Of a DNA stretch of 39,974 nucleotides, positions 10,300-19,239 are shown in pieces. Numbering within the stretch: position 1 is the stretch's first letter; each line of letters starts with the position of its first letter. The notes under the pieces are model-generated. The model made no database searches. It was given only the letters and a program-made list of their open reading frames with translations, and was not told the DNA's origin. Source of the stretch: Deltaproteobacteria bacterium (GTDB taxonomy: Bacteria > Myxococcota_A > Polyangia > GCA-2747355); the NCBI GenBank assembly GCA_019314525.1, contig JAFCZD010000011.1:1-39974 (forward strand). Reading direction: 5' to 3'. The translations under genes and the position numbers were made by a program.

Positions 10300-12435
10300 A
10301 TGACCCTATCGCAAGGCATGATGATCTTCTTGCTCGCGGTTGCCTTTGGCATCTTTGGCTGGACACTCTCCCGCTTTATAAAGGTGCTCTCGTTGGGCCG
10401 CAGAGGGCAACGCGCCTTCACCGACTGGGGGGGACGCATCGGCGACGTGCTCCAGTTCTTCTTTGCGCAACGCTCCGTTGCCCGTGAGAAAGCCAGCTAC
10501 CATCACCTATTGATTTTCTGGGGCTTCCTCATCATTGCTGTGGGCACGCTGGAGATCCTCCTCAATGGTGTGATTCCTGCTTTTTCCTTCGAACTTCTTG
10601 GCAAACCCTTCAACGCCGCCTTCAAGTTTGTTCTGGACATCACCAACTTCGCCGTCATGGGGGTCATCCTCTACGCGGTCTACCGGAGGGTGGTGCTCAA
10701 ACCGAGCCTGATCCCCATGAATTGGGACGCAGCCCTCATCCTGGGCATGATCTTCACCCTCTGCTTCACCCACTTTCTCGCCCACGGCTTCCACTTTGTC
10801 GCTGCTGATGGCGTCGGAACACGCTTCATCCCCGATTCCGTGGGTCCTCCGGGATCTGCCAGCTATATGCCCATTGCAGGTGCTGTCTACACGGCATTCA
10901 ATGGCGTCTCCACCGAGACGGCCCACATCATCTCGACGATCAGCTACTGGATCCACGTGATGATTGTGCTCTTCTTCCTCAACTACATCCCCTACTCCAA
11001 GCACCTGCACTTGCTTGGCGCGATGCCCAACATCCTCTTGCGCAACAAGGAACAATCGGGCCTGATGCCCAAACTCGACCTTGAAGACGAGAACGATTGG
11101 GGCGTGGGGCGCTATGAGCAGTTTGGTTGGAAATCACTGCTCGACAGCTACGCTTGCACCGAATGCGCGCGCTGCAGCAACCACTGCCCTGCCTTCAACA
11201 CAGACAAGCCGCTCTCGCCAATGCACCTCGTACACGACATCAAATACGAGATGTTCGAGCGTGGTGAGATCTTGGCGCGGGTCTCGCCAGCGGGGCGCAA
11301 AGCCATCGACGCCTGCGATCCCACAGGTGAGGAGCACCCGGATGTCACCGACAGCGACAAGGAGTTGATGGCCGAGTTGGTGAAGATGCCTCCACTCATT
11401 GGGGGACGCATCAAAGAAGAGACCCTCTGGGCATGCACCACCTGTGGTCAATGCGAGGAGATCTGCCCCGTCTTCATCGAACACCCGCTGAAGATCATGC
11501 AGATGCGCACCAACCTGGTGCTCGAGCAAGAGAAGCAACCCGCCGAATGGGTGCGGATGTTTCGTGGGATGGAGAACAACCAGAATCCGTGGGGCCTTGG
11601 CTCCGACTCACGAATGGATTGGGCCAAACGCTATGACATCCCAATCATGGCCGAGAAGAAGTCCGCAGAGTATCTGCTCTGGATTGGCTGCGCGGGCTCC
11701 TTCGACGACCGTGGTCAGAAGATCTCCCGTGACTGGATCGCTCTTTTGCAACAGGCAGGTGTGGACTTCGCGGTACTTGGGGAAGAAGAAGGCTGCACAG
11801 GTGACGCAGCCCGCCGAGCTGGCAATGAGTTCCTCTTCCAGATGATGGCTGAAGCCAACATTGAGATGTTTGGGGAATATGGTGTCAAGAAGATCCTCGC
11901 CGCCTGCCCCCATTGCGTTCACAGCTTCAAGCACGAGTACCCAGCCTTTGGTGGCAATTACGAAGTGTGGCACCACTCTCAATTCCTTGAGAAACTCCTC
12001 GCTGAAGGCAAGCTGAAGGCTGACAACAAGCAGAAGGAAAAGGTGGTCTTCCACGATCCCTGCTATCTCGGCCGCTGGAACAAAGAATATGATAAGCCGC
12101 GAGCAGTGTTGCAACACGCCACAGGCGCGGCGCCCGTAGAGCTCGAACGCCACCACGATAAGAGCTTCTGCTGTGGTGCGGGCGGTGCCAAACTCTGGGC
12201 CGAAGAGGAAGAGCCCTATGTGAATGTGAACCGCGCGAGAGAGGCCGTGGAGAGCGGCGCGACGGTGATCGGCACGGCCTGCCCTTTTTGCAACAGCATG
12301 CTCATGGATGGGCTGAAGAACCTCGACAAAGACGAGGAGATGGACGTCCTGGACATTGCGCAGGTTTTGGCTCGCGCGTCCGGTGCCAAGATCCGCCTCA
12401 AGGAAGAAGCCGAGGACACCGAGGGATCAGCCTAG
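10300..12435 (+). CDS. Membrane-bound (Fe-S) oxidoreductase, NarI-like membrane domain + 4Fe-4S ferredoxin + HdrD/CCG domains
   Basis: N-terminal TM region; CTECARCSNHCPAF and CTTCGQCEEICPVF ferredoxin motifs; EGCTGDAARRAGNE...ACPHC and FCCGAGGAKLW...ACPFC CCG-type motifs. Confidence 0.9.
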   Translation: MTLSQGMMIFLLAVAFGIFGWTLSRFIKVLSLGRRGQRAFTDWGGRIGDVLQFFFAQRSVAREKASYHHLLIFWGFLIIAVGTLEILLNGVIPAFSFELLGKPFNAAFKFVLDITNFAVMGVILYAVYRRVVLKPSLIPMNWDAALILGMIFTLCFTHFLAHGFHFVAADGVGTRFIPDSVGPPGSASYMPIAGAVYTAFNGVSTETAHIISTISYWIHVMIVLFFLNYIPYSKHLHLLGAMPNILLRNKEQSGLMPKLDLEDENDWGVGRYEQFGWKSLLDSYACTECARCSNHCPAFNTDKPLSPMHLVHDIKYEMFERGEILARVSPAGRKAIDACDPTGEEHPDVTDSDKELMAELVKMPPLIGGRIKEETLWACTTCGQCEEICPVFIEHPLKIMQMRTNLVLEQEKQPAEWVRMFRGMENNQNPWGLGSDSRMDWAKRYDIPIMAEKKSAEYLLWIGCAGSFDDRGQKISRDWIALLQQAGVDFAVLGEEEGCTGDAARRAGNEFLFQMMAEANIEMFGEYGVKKILAACPHCVHSFKHEYPAFGGNYEVWHHSQFLEKLLAEGKLKADNKQKEKVVFHDPCYLGRWNKEYDKPRAVLQHATGAAPVELERHHDKSFCCGAGGAKLWAEEEEPYVNVNRAREAVESGATVIGTACPFCNSMLMDGLKNLDKDEEMDVLDIAQVLARASGAKIRLKEEAEDTEGSA

Positions 12436-12519
12436 AGCAGGCCCTAATAGCGGCGAATCACCCCTTATTTCAACTAGCTCGGCTTTGACTTCGACTCTTG
12501 GCCCAGCTATCGTCTTGCC

Positions 12520-13035
12520 ATGATTCGACTCCATCCCCTGGCCCTCGCCTCGCTCTTGTTGGTGAGCGCGTGTGGCGAAGACGACGCCAGCGTCCCAGGG
12601 TACACTTCCCCCTGCCTGAGCCCCATGGGCTCGGTTCTAGACTGCCCTGCCAGCGCAAGCGTGCCTGCCACCAAGAACGCCACGCCCGAGGATGCCTGTG
12701 AGCGTTTGGTGCAATGCGGGATCCTCGCTGGCGAGCGTATTGTTGGTGATCCACTGCATCATGAGTTCGACTATCGCTGGTGCCTCGGCCGACTACGGCT
12801 ACCGCCACAAGACCCCTGTGAGTCCCATCGACGCTACACCCCTGATCATGTGAACCCAGCCATCGAGTGCATGATGAGCACGCCTTGTGTCGCCCTCGGT
12901 GAGCCCTTCTCCGCGAAATTCGTCGGCGGCGATGATTCATCAACCATCGACAGTTACCTCTGCCCAGATGGAACAACCACCCGCTGTACCGCGACGATCT
13001 GCGATCACGGAATCCTCAACTACTCATGCCCCTGA
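12520..13035 (+). CDS. Putative lipoprotein, Cys-containing, unknown function
   Basis: 171 aa, signal/lipobox MIRLHPLALASLLLVSACGEDD; overlaps the next ORF by 10 bp. Confidence 0.65.
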   Translation: MIRLHPLALASLLLVSACGEDDASVPGYTSPCLSPMGSVLDCPASASVPATKNATPEDACERLVQCGILAGERIVGDPLHHEFDYRWCLGRLRLPPQDPCESHRRYTPDHVNPAIECMMSTPCVALGEPFSAKFVGGDDSSTIDSYLCPDGTTTRCTATICDHGILNYSCP

Positions 13036-14771
13036 ACGCGACGCCACTCATCCTTCGGCTACTCCTCGCCACTGTGACCACAGTGGTCATCGGCACGCCC
13101 ACACCTGCGCAAGCAAGGAACACTGTGGAGCAGCTCCTGCGTCTGCTCAAACGACGCCCCAGCGCTATGTCGCGCAATACCTGGCGCGCCCAACGACGTG
13201 AAGCAGCCCGTGAGTTGGGTCGTGCCAAAGAGCGCCGGGCTGTCCCCGAGCTGCTGCGCATTATCAAAAAAGAGCGCTTTGATGTGATCCTGGAGATCTC
13301 CATCGATGCCCTGGGCAATATCGGCGACAAGCGCGCCATTGGGCCTATTGAGCGCCTGCTCAACGACCCGTCCCTCGACGCCTACGTGCGAGACGCTGTC
13401 TCGGGAGCGTTGCACAAGCTCGGCAAGAAGGGGACCTCAGCGCTGCCCAAACGTCCCAGTTCCACTGGAAACACTGGCAAGGGTCGATCACCCAAACGGG
13501 GCAGCATAGATGGTCCCAAAGTGGAGAATCTGCCCCCAGAGCACAAAGCGCCCTTTGACAAGCTCCCTCCGCTTGAGCTCCCCAGCTGGCCCAAGGATTT
13601 GATCGCACGCTCCAGCCAATTCGACATCGCCGCAAGCAGCGGGCAACTTCGTTGGGAAGGAGCAGGCTGGGGCGAGCGCACCAGCATGAGCCTCGGCGCA
13701 GAGAGCCGTTACAAGCTGCAGGTGGAGCGGCTCAGCACAGGCTATTCCCTCGATGGCCTGACCACCCTTGGTTTCCACCTCTATGATCCAACAGGTGATG
13801 ACAACACCAGCTGGGACCTCGGGCACACACTCCAGGTCAACTCCGAGGTGCGCTTCTACCCCTTCACCAACGACCTGCCCCTGCTCTTTGGCCAATTCAG
13901 TGGTGGGGTGACTTGGGGCCTTGGGATCGCCAAGCCCCCAACCTCTTTTGACGAAAAACGTGTAACTCTGGGCAGCTCTCTCTCCGCGGCCTTCGCGCCT
14001 GGCTATGGGCGTGTGCTGGATATTGGCTCGCAGCTGCGCGTTATACGCATCGAGCGCGCCCTGCGCAGGGCGGGGGTCCTAGAAAAGGTGGTGGCCATCA
14101 ACAAGCAGACGGCTGCCAAGCTCTCAGCGATGTGGTACCGCTACCGCAACACCGTCGGCAGCTACGCACAACTAGGGTATACTATTGATATTTTGCGCAA
14201 AGCTGGACTCTTACGTGAAGAGGTAGACCCCGCCACAGCCTATCGCCTGATCCGTATCCTCGACGATCCCCAGCTGATGGATCGCCTGACGGGCTATCAC
14301 TTCAAGCTCGGTTATGGCTACACACGCACGTTGGTGAAAGACGCTGATGATGACAACCTCGGCTACCTCTTCTCCACAGCAAGCTACCACGACCAGATCG
14401 GTACGACGCGCCAGTTCAGTGCTATCACACGCTTTTTTTGGAGCCACATTGGGGAGCCTGACACCTACAACCTCAACCTCGAAAGTTCTTACGATTGGTT
14501 TCTCTACAACCGTGCTTTCGACCCCCTTGGCGCCATCGGCCTGACATTCACTGCCGGCATCAACAATCAGCCAGGCAGCGCCTTCGAGGATGGTGGCATC
14601 GCCTACCAGGCGCTCATAGGCGGGCACTACACGCGCTATTTCAATCGCGGGTCACGAATCATCGCCTCACTGCAAGGGGGAGCCGACCGCCGCGGCGGCA
14701 TCGTGCTTTTCAGCCTCGAGGCACGCTATGGCATCGCCTCGGGCTCTTATGCGGCTAGCTCAGGTCGATAA
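13026..14771 (+). CDS. Secreted HEAT-repeat protein with predicted C-terminal beta-barrel-like region
   Basis: Signal peptide, HEAT-like helices (RRAVPELLRIIKKERFDVILEISIDALGNIGDKRAIGPIERLLNDPSLDAYVRDAVSGALHKLG), then Tyr/Phe/Gly-rich amphipathic strands. Confidence 0.7.
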   Translation: MPLNATPLILRLLLATVTTVVIGTPTPAQARNTVEQLLRLLKRRPSAMSRNTWRAQRREAARELGRAKERRAVPELLRIIKKERFDVILEISIDALGNIGDKRAIGPIERLLNDPSLDAYVRDAVSGALHKLGKKGTSALPKRPSSTGNTGKGRSPKRGSIDGPKVENLPPEHKAPFDKLPPLELPSWPKDLIARSSQFDIAASSGQLRWEGAGWGERTSMSLGAESRYKLQVERLSTGYSLDGLTTLGFHLYDPTGDDNTSWDLGHTLQVNSEVRFYPFTNDLPLLFGQFSGGVTWGLGIAKPPTSFDEKRVTLGSSLSAAFAPGYGRVLDIGSQLRVIRIERALRRAGVLEKVVAINKQTAAKLSAMWYRYRNTVGSYAQLGYTIDILRKAGLLREEVDPATAYRLIRILDDPQLMDRLTGYHFKLGYGYTRTLVKDADDDNLGYLFSTASYHDQIGTTRQFSAITRFFWSHIGEPDTYNLNLESSYDWFLYNRAFDPLGAIGLTFTAGINNQPGSAFEDGGIAYQALIGGHYTRYFNRGSRIIASLQGGADRRGGIVLFSLEARYGIASGSYAASSGR

Positions 14772-14794
14772 CCGCTGGTTACGCAACCGACGCG

Positions 14795-15538
14795 TTACTT
14801 CGTTCCCTGATCGCAGAGCACACAGCGAAAGCGCCCCATCCTGAGCAAGCTCTCGACAAGCCCACTCACACGCACCACGTGGGCCGCACAGAAAACATTG
14901 TGGCAGACATCGCAGCGAAAACCGTTCTCACTGTTGATGGCCCCACGAAGGCGCCGCTGACGGGGCGTCAGCACGCTTCGGCTGCAAATACGACATGTAC
15001 ACGTAAGTTGGGCACGCTCAGGGCTGATTTCATCTGAACGACACTTTGCAAGGGAAGGCCCCGCAACAGGAACGTTGTCACCGTTCTTGGGTGGTCGACC
15101 TACGTCTGGGGCGGCTGAAGCACGATAGTCCTTCGCCGCCGCCCGGGCTGAGCGCATCGCGGCTTTCGCCTCCTCGGGGCTCATGCGAACGGTTTCAGGC
15201 ACGCTCGGAGGTTCTCTTGGTGGTGACTCATGGGAGGCCACGGGTTCAGGCGGGACCACGGGAGGTTCGGGCGGGGCCACGGGAGTTGTATCCAGACCTG
15301 GCAGCCGCACGTCGTGACCGTGGTTCACCAGCGCCTTCTCGGCAAAGAGCTCTTCTTCCGGGGGCTCGATATCATCCGCAGAAAAGAGATCAGACTTGGC
15401 CCAAAGTGTCGTCGCCTCGTCCTCAGGCTCTTCAGCCCTCTGCGGTGCAAGCTTCTCCGGCGCAAGCTTCTCTGGCGCAAGCTTCTCCGGCGCGAGCTCC
15501 GGATGCTCTTCAATCGTGTTGTTGTCGTCCACGCTCAC
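14795..15538 (-). CDS. Low-complexity protein with C-terminal cross-brace-like zinc finger
   Basis: 247 aa; N-terminal APEKLAPEKLAPEKLAPQ repeats; C-terminus CxxC-x23-CxxC-x4-CxxH-x18-CxxC. Confidence 0.7.
   Translation of the reverse strand: MSVDDNNTIEEHPELAPEKLAPEKLAPEKLAPQRAEEPEDEATTLWAKSDLFSADDIEPPEEELFAEKALVNHGHDVRLPGLDTTPVAPPEPPVVPPEPVASHESPPREPPSVPETVRMSPEEAKAAMRSARAAAKDYRASAAPDVGRPPKNGDNVPVAGPSLAKCRSDEISPERAQLTCTCRICSRSVLTPRQRRLRGAINSENGFRCDVCHNVFCAAHVVRVSGLVESLLRMGRFRCVLCDQGTK
15447..15503. repeat. 15-bp tandem repeat (about 3.8 copies) encoding EKLAP repeats
   Basis: gcaagcttctccggc / gcaagcttctctggc / gcaagcttctccggc / gcgagctccgg, in frame with the minus CDS. Confidence 0.85.
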
Positions 15539-15608
15539 GGGCTCTTCTCACAGTGGCAAGGCTGGCGGGCTGAACCATTGTCCAGATCTCGGCTTGAGGC
15601 AAGCACCG

Positions 15609-16517
15609 TCAGCGACGGAGCAACACATAGAGCGCACCGAGGCCGCCATCGGTTGGTCGCGCACTGCAAAAAGCAAGCACCGAGCGGCCGATGCGCCCCC
15701 GCATCAACCAAGTCCCCACCGCCTCTTTGAGCACCGGGATGCCGTCTTTTGAATGCAACCCTCGCCCGTGCACGATGAGCACGCAACGATGGTGGCGGCG
15801 TCGACTCTCTGCAAAAAAGGCCTCCACCTTTGGCCTGGCCTCAAGGCGCGTGAAGCCATGAAGATCCAGGTGTGCCCGGACCGAGAACACGCCTTTGCGC
15901 AGCTTCTTGAGCAAGCGACGGTCGATCCCCTCCCCGATGCCCTCGATGTGCTCATGGGAGAAGGTCGTGTCAAAGTCGGAACGTCCAGCCACGAGGTCGG
16001 CGAGCTCTGCCATGACCTCAGCCTCGTCATCACGGGGAGGTCGCACACGCAACGACTGACGCTCTGCTCCCACTACCGGGGCCTTGCACAAAGGGGTCGT
16101 GCCAGCCGCTGCTCCCTCGAAGAGGACACGATCATCGAGTGAAGCTGTCGCGGCCTCCCGCTTCAACCTCTCCTCTTTCTCGAACGCCTGCGCTGCCGCA
16201 GCAGCACGCTCAGCTGCCGCGTCTCCCTCGGCGGCTGCTGGCAGCTGGCGGCCCGATCGTGCCCAATCATCCTTCAGCCCTGCGAAGGGCGTGGCGAAAC
16301 GGTCATCGGGGCGCTTCTCCCGCGCCTTCTTCTTCCTCTCTGTTGAGGGTGCTTCATGTGCACCCTCCGTGTGCTCCCCGCCCTCTGCCTCGTCCTTCAG
16401 CTCCCCGCGGAGGGCTTGCTCGAAGAGCGCCTGGTCCTCAGAGCTCACACGCGCATCGAGCTGACCTCCCCCTGGAAGTAACCGCCTTCGCGCAGCTTTC
16501 GTCGTTCGTCGCGACAT
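15609..16517 (-). CDS. Smr (MutS2 C-terminal)-domain protein
   Basis: C-terminus LDLHGFTRLEARPKVEAFFAESRRRHHRCVLIVHGRGLHSKDGIPVLKEAVGTWL. Start set at the internal MSRRTTKAARRRL rather than the 16586 ATG. Confidence 0.87.
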   Translation of the reverse strand: MSRRTTKAARRRLLPGGGQLDARVSSEDQALFEQALRGELKDEAEGGEHTEGAHEAPSTERKKKAREKRPDDRFATPFAGLKDDWARSGRQLPAAAEGDAAAERAAAAAQAFEKEERLKREAATASLDDRVLFEGAAAGTTPLCKAPVVGAERQSLRVRPPRDDEAEVMAELADLVAGRSDFDTTFSHEHIEGIGEGIDRRLLKKLRKGVFSVRAHLDLHGFTRLEARPKVEAFFAESRRRHHRCVLIVHGRGLHSKDGIPVLKEAVGTWLMRGRIGRSVLAFCSARPTDGGLGALYVLLRR

Positions 16518-16580
16518 GCACGGGAGTATAGCTGCTGATCCAAGGTGACGCCCACCCCACTCGTCCGCTATGCTGCCTTC

Positions 16581-17105
16581 ATGCAACCTGCCGACATTTG
16601 CTTGAGTTATTTAGGCGGCGAACGTATCGCCCAGATATTGGAAGACTTCTCCTCTCCACGGGTCAAAGCCGTGCTGAAAGAGGGAGGGATCAAGGTCAAG
16701 CTGCCCAGTGGCGTCATCACCCAAAAGAAGAAACGTCAGATGTGGCAAAGCCGTATCCTCTCGGCGATCGAGAAGGGCAGCGACGAAGCCGCCAGCGAGT
16801 TTCTCCAGCAGTGGCTCCTCAACCATGAGCGGCCCTTGCTGATGGATTACCTCGACGCGCTTGGGGTGAAGCACCGCGCTGGCGAGACCGACGACAGCTT
16901 CCTCTTCTCCATTCCAGCTGAGACTCTGCGAGAAGCCGCGGGGGGGCTCTTCGAGCGCTTCCCCAACGATACAGTGGCAGCCTATTTGGTCTATATCGCC
17001 CATCAACAACAAGCCACTGTCTTTGATGATTGGACACCACTGCAGAGGGCCCTGCGAGTCCAGAGTGCTTCCGCAAAAAGCGACGATCCAGCACCTGGCG
17101 GCTGA
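16581..17105 (+). CDS. Hypothetical protein
   Basis: 174-aa ORF from internal Met (MQPADICLSYLGGERIAQILEDF...); no family recognised. Confidence 0.55.
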   Translation: MQPADICLSYLGGERIAQILEDFSSPRVKAVLKEGGIKVKLPSGVITQKKKRQMWQSRILSAIEKGSDEAASEFLQQWLLNHERPLLMDYLDALGVKHRAGETDDSFLFSIPAETLREAAGGLFERFPNDTVAAYLVYIAHQQQATVFDDWTPLQRALRVQSASAKSDDPAPGG

Positions 17106-17161
17106 GTCCAAGAGATAGTTGTGCGGTGAGCCGACCAACGGTAGGATCGATTCATTAGCCC

Positions 17162-18163
17162 ATGGACCACCCTCTCTCCCCATACACGCCGCCCCCGCGC
17201 AACACCTTGACGAGACCAACGGACCTACCTCCGCTGAGCCATTATTTCAGCGATGAGGAGTTTCGACGCGGGCATCCCGATCCGGGCACACCAATCTATC
17301 ACAGCGCTGAACACTCGCGACTGGTGCGGCTCTTGGCCTTCGAGTTGGCCAAAGCTGACGGCCTCGAAGCTCCTCAAACCCTCTTCGTCAGCGAGGTGGC
17401 CCTGCTCCACGATTGGGACCCAGAACGAGTCATGGGCTCGCCTGCTCGGGTACCCACCACTATTCGCCGCCTAGCACGTGATTTTGTCGGCAAGCGCCCC
17501 CTCCTCTCAAGTGTACCCACTGGAACGTCACTTCTAAAAACGCGTTTTCACTGGACAAAATCACAGCTAAACATGGCCATCGCCATGATTTACCGCACCG
17601 AGTTCCCCTTCGAAGGTGCACACTCCAATCCCTATTACTACCGGACATCCCCTGCAGAACGCTATCGACGCAGCTTGCGTATTCTGGATCCAAACTCACG
17701 TCGCTTTGTTCTGCGACAAGCGCCGCTCTTGGCCAAATATGCGGACCAAATGAGCTGGTATGCCACCCAACCATTCCTTATCACCCTTCGAGCTGTGGAG
17801 GGCTTGGTAGAGGAACTCAACCACCGCGCACCCACTGGCTCGTCCTCTTCACGGCGGCTTCGCCCCTCGCTGCCCAAAGTCACAACCCAGGAACTGAACA
17901 CCACAGGTTTCCTTTGTGGTATCAGCGATCCGCGATCCCTTGAGGTGGACCTTCGCATCGCGGACGAGCTTGGCGTGCACGACCTCAAGCTGCCTAGCCA
18001 GGACGAGATCCTCACCTCGCTACCCGAGGTCTACCGGCGCACCTTTCATGCCAACCACGCTGCCTTCAATGCCTACGACCATGCGTTGACCCTCGACCAA
18101 ACGGAGCTGGAAGCAAAGAGGGTTGGGTTGGCCACCTTCCACCGGGAGTTGGCTCAGAGCTGA
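17162..18163 (+). CDS. Probable HD-domain phosphohydrolase-like protein
   Basis: YHSAEHSRLVRLLAFELAKADGL...SEVALLHDWDPERVMG and LAKYADQMSWYAT fit an H...HD...D pattern. Confidence 0.6.
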   Translation: MDHPLSPYTPPPRNTLTRPTDLPPLSHYFSDEEFRRGHPDPGTPIYHSAEHSRLVRLLAFELAKADGLEAPQTLFVSEVALLHDWDPERVMGSPARVPTTIRRLARDFVGKRPLLSSVPTGTSLLKTRFHWTKSQLNMAIAMIYRTEFPFEGAHSNPYYYRTSPAERYRRSLRILDPNSRRFVLRQAPLLAKYADQMSWYATQPFLITLRAVEGLVEELNHRAPTGSSSSRRLRPSLPKVTTQELNTTGFLCGISDPRSLEVDLRIADELGVHDLKLPSQDEILTSLPEVYRRTFHANHAAFNAYDHALTLDQTELEAKRVGLATFHRELAQS

Positions 18164-18304
18164 CGCCATGTGCTCCCCATAATATCATCGTGTTGTGTTT
18201 CTAAACGCCCCCCTACACCATGCTCTCGCCCCGTTGTGATGCGCAACGACGCAGGGCGGCATCGCCGAAAACAACCCAACATTTCCATGCCTTGAGCGCA
18301 AAAC

Positions 18305-18350
18305 AACTTTTGGCAGGGATCTTGTAGTAGATAGCTGCCATAAAAGTTGC
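18305..18350 (+). promoter_or_regulatory. Strong inverted repeat/hairpin in the leader of the maltose-type cluster
   Basis: CAACTTTTGGCAG (18305-18317) and CTGCCATAAAAGTTG (18336-18350): 13-bp stem with a 2-nt bulge, 18-nt loop, just upstream of the aggagg RBS and the ATG at 18368. Confidence 0.6.
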
Positions 18351-18367
18351 TTCCCAGGAGGTTCTTA

Positions 18368-19195
18368 ATGAAACGCGTCATCACCCTGCTCGCGATAACT
18401 GGCACCTTTTGCGCCGCCGCCCAGGCGACTGCTGCCTTCAACCCAAAGAAGATCGTGCTTTCGGATCCCACGGGCGATGACAAAGGGCCAGGCAAATACA
18501 CCTATCCCACAAACTCCGCCTATAAGCGTGGCTCCTTCGACATGACGCGGCTGACCATCACGGATAAGGGCAAGCACCTCGAATTCAGCGTTGGCATCAA
18601 CGCCAAAATCGAGGACCCATGGAATAGCAAATCCTGGGGCGGCAATGGCTTCTCCTTGCAGATGGTTCAGGTCTATATCAACACCAAGAAGGGCGGCTTT
18701 CGCGGCGCGCTCAAAGGCATGAACGTCAAGTTCGAAAAGGGCCATGCTTGGGACAAAGTAGTGTTCATCAGCCCCCAGCCAAAATCGAAGATTGTGCAGG
18801 AGGTCAAGACCAAGGCGAAAAAGAAGCTCAAAGGCGTCGTCGTGCCAGACAAGGTCTTTGTGCGCGGCCGCGAGATCGTCGCCCTCGTCAGCAAGTCGGC
18901 CCTTGGCACCCCAAGAGCCAGCTGGGGCTTTCAGGTGCTCCTGCAGTCCAATGAGGGCTATGCAGACAAAGACTCCATCCTGGCGCGCAAAATCAACGAG
19001 TACAACGGCGCCCACCGCTTCGGTGGCGGTAACGACTACAACTGTGACCCCCATGTGTTGGACATCTTCGCTGGCAAGGCAAAGGGCGACGCCAGCGAAA
19101 AGTCTATCCAGTTCAAGCAGCTGGGCAGCTACACCTGCGACGCCTCAGGCCAGGGCAAAAAAGCCGTCATCAAAATGATCTATCCTGGAAAATAG
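18368..19195 (+). CDS. Secreted glucodextranase C-terminal-domain-like protein
   Basis: Signal peptide, then SDPTGDDKGPGKYTYPTNSAYKRGSFDMTRLTIT, typical of the Glucodextran_C-type module; precedes the sugar ABC transporter. Confidence 0.75.
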   Translation: MKRVITLLAITGTFCAAAQATAAFNPKKIVLSDPTGDDKGPGKYTYPTNSAYKRGSFDMTRLTITDKGKHLEFSVGINAKIEDPWNSKSWGGNGFSLQMVQVYINTKKGGFRGALKGMNVKFEKGHAWDKVVFISPQPKSKIVQEVKTKAKKKLKGVVVPDKVFVRGREIVALVSKSALGTPRASWGFQVLLQSNEGYADKDSILARKINEYNGAHRFGGGNDYNCDPHVLDIFAGKAKGDASEKSIQFKQLGSYTCDASGQGKKAVIKMIYPGK

Positions 19196-19239
19196 CCTCC
19201 TCACGCAGCTCGAAAGAGCCGCTCTCCTCAAGGTCTCCC

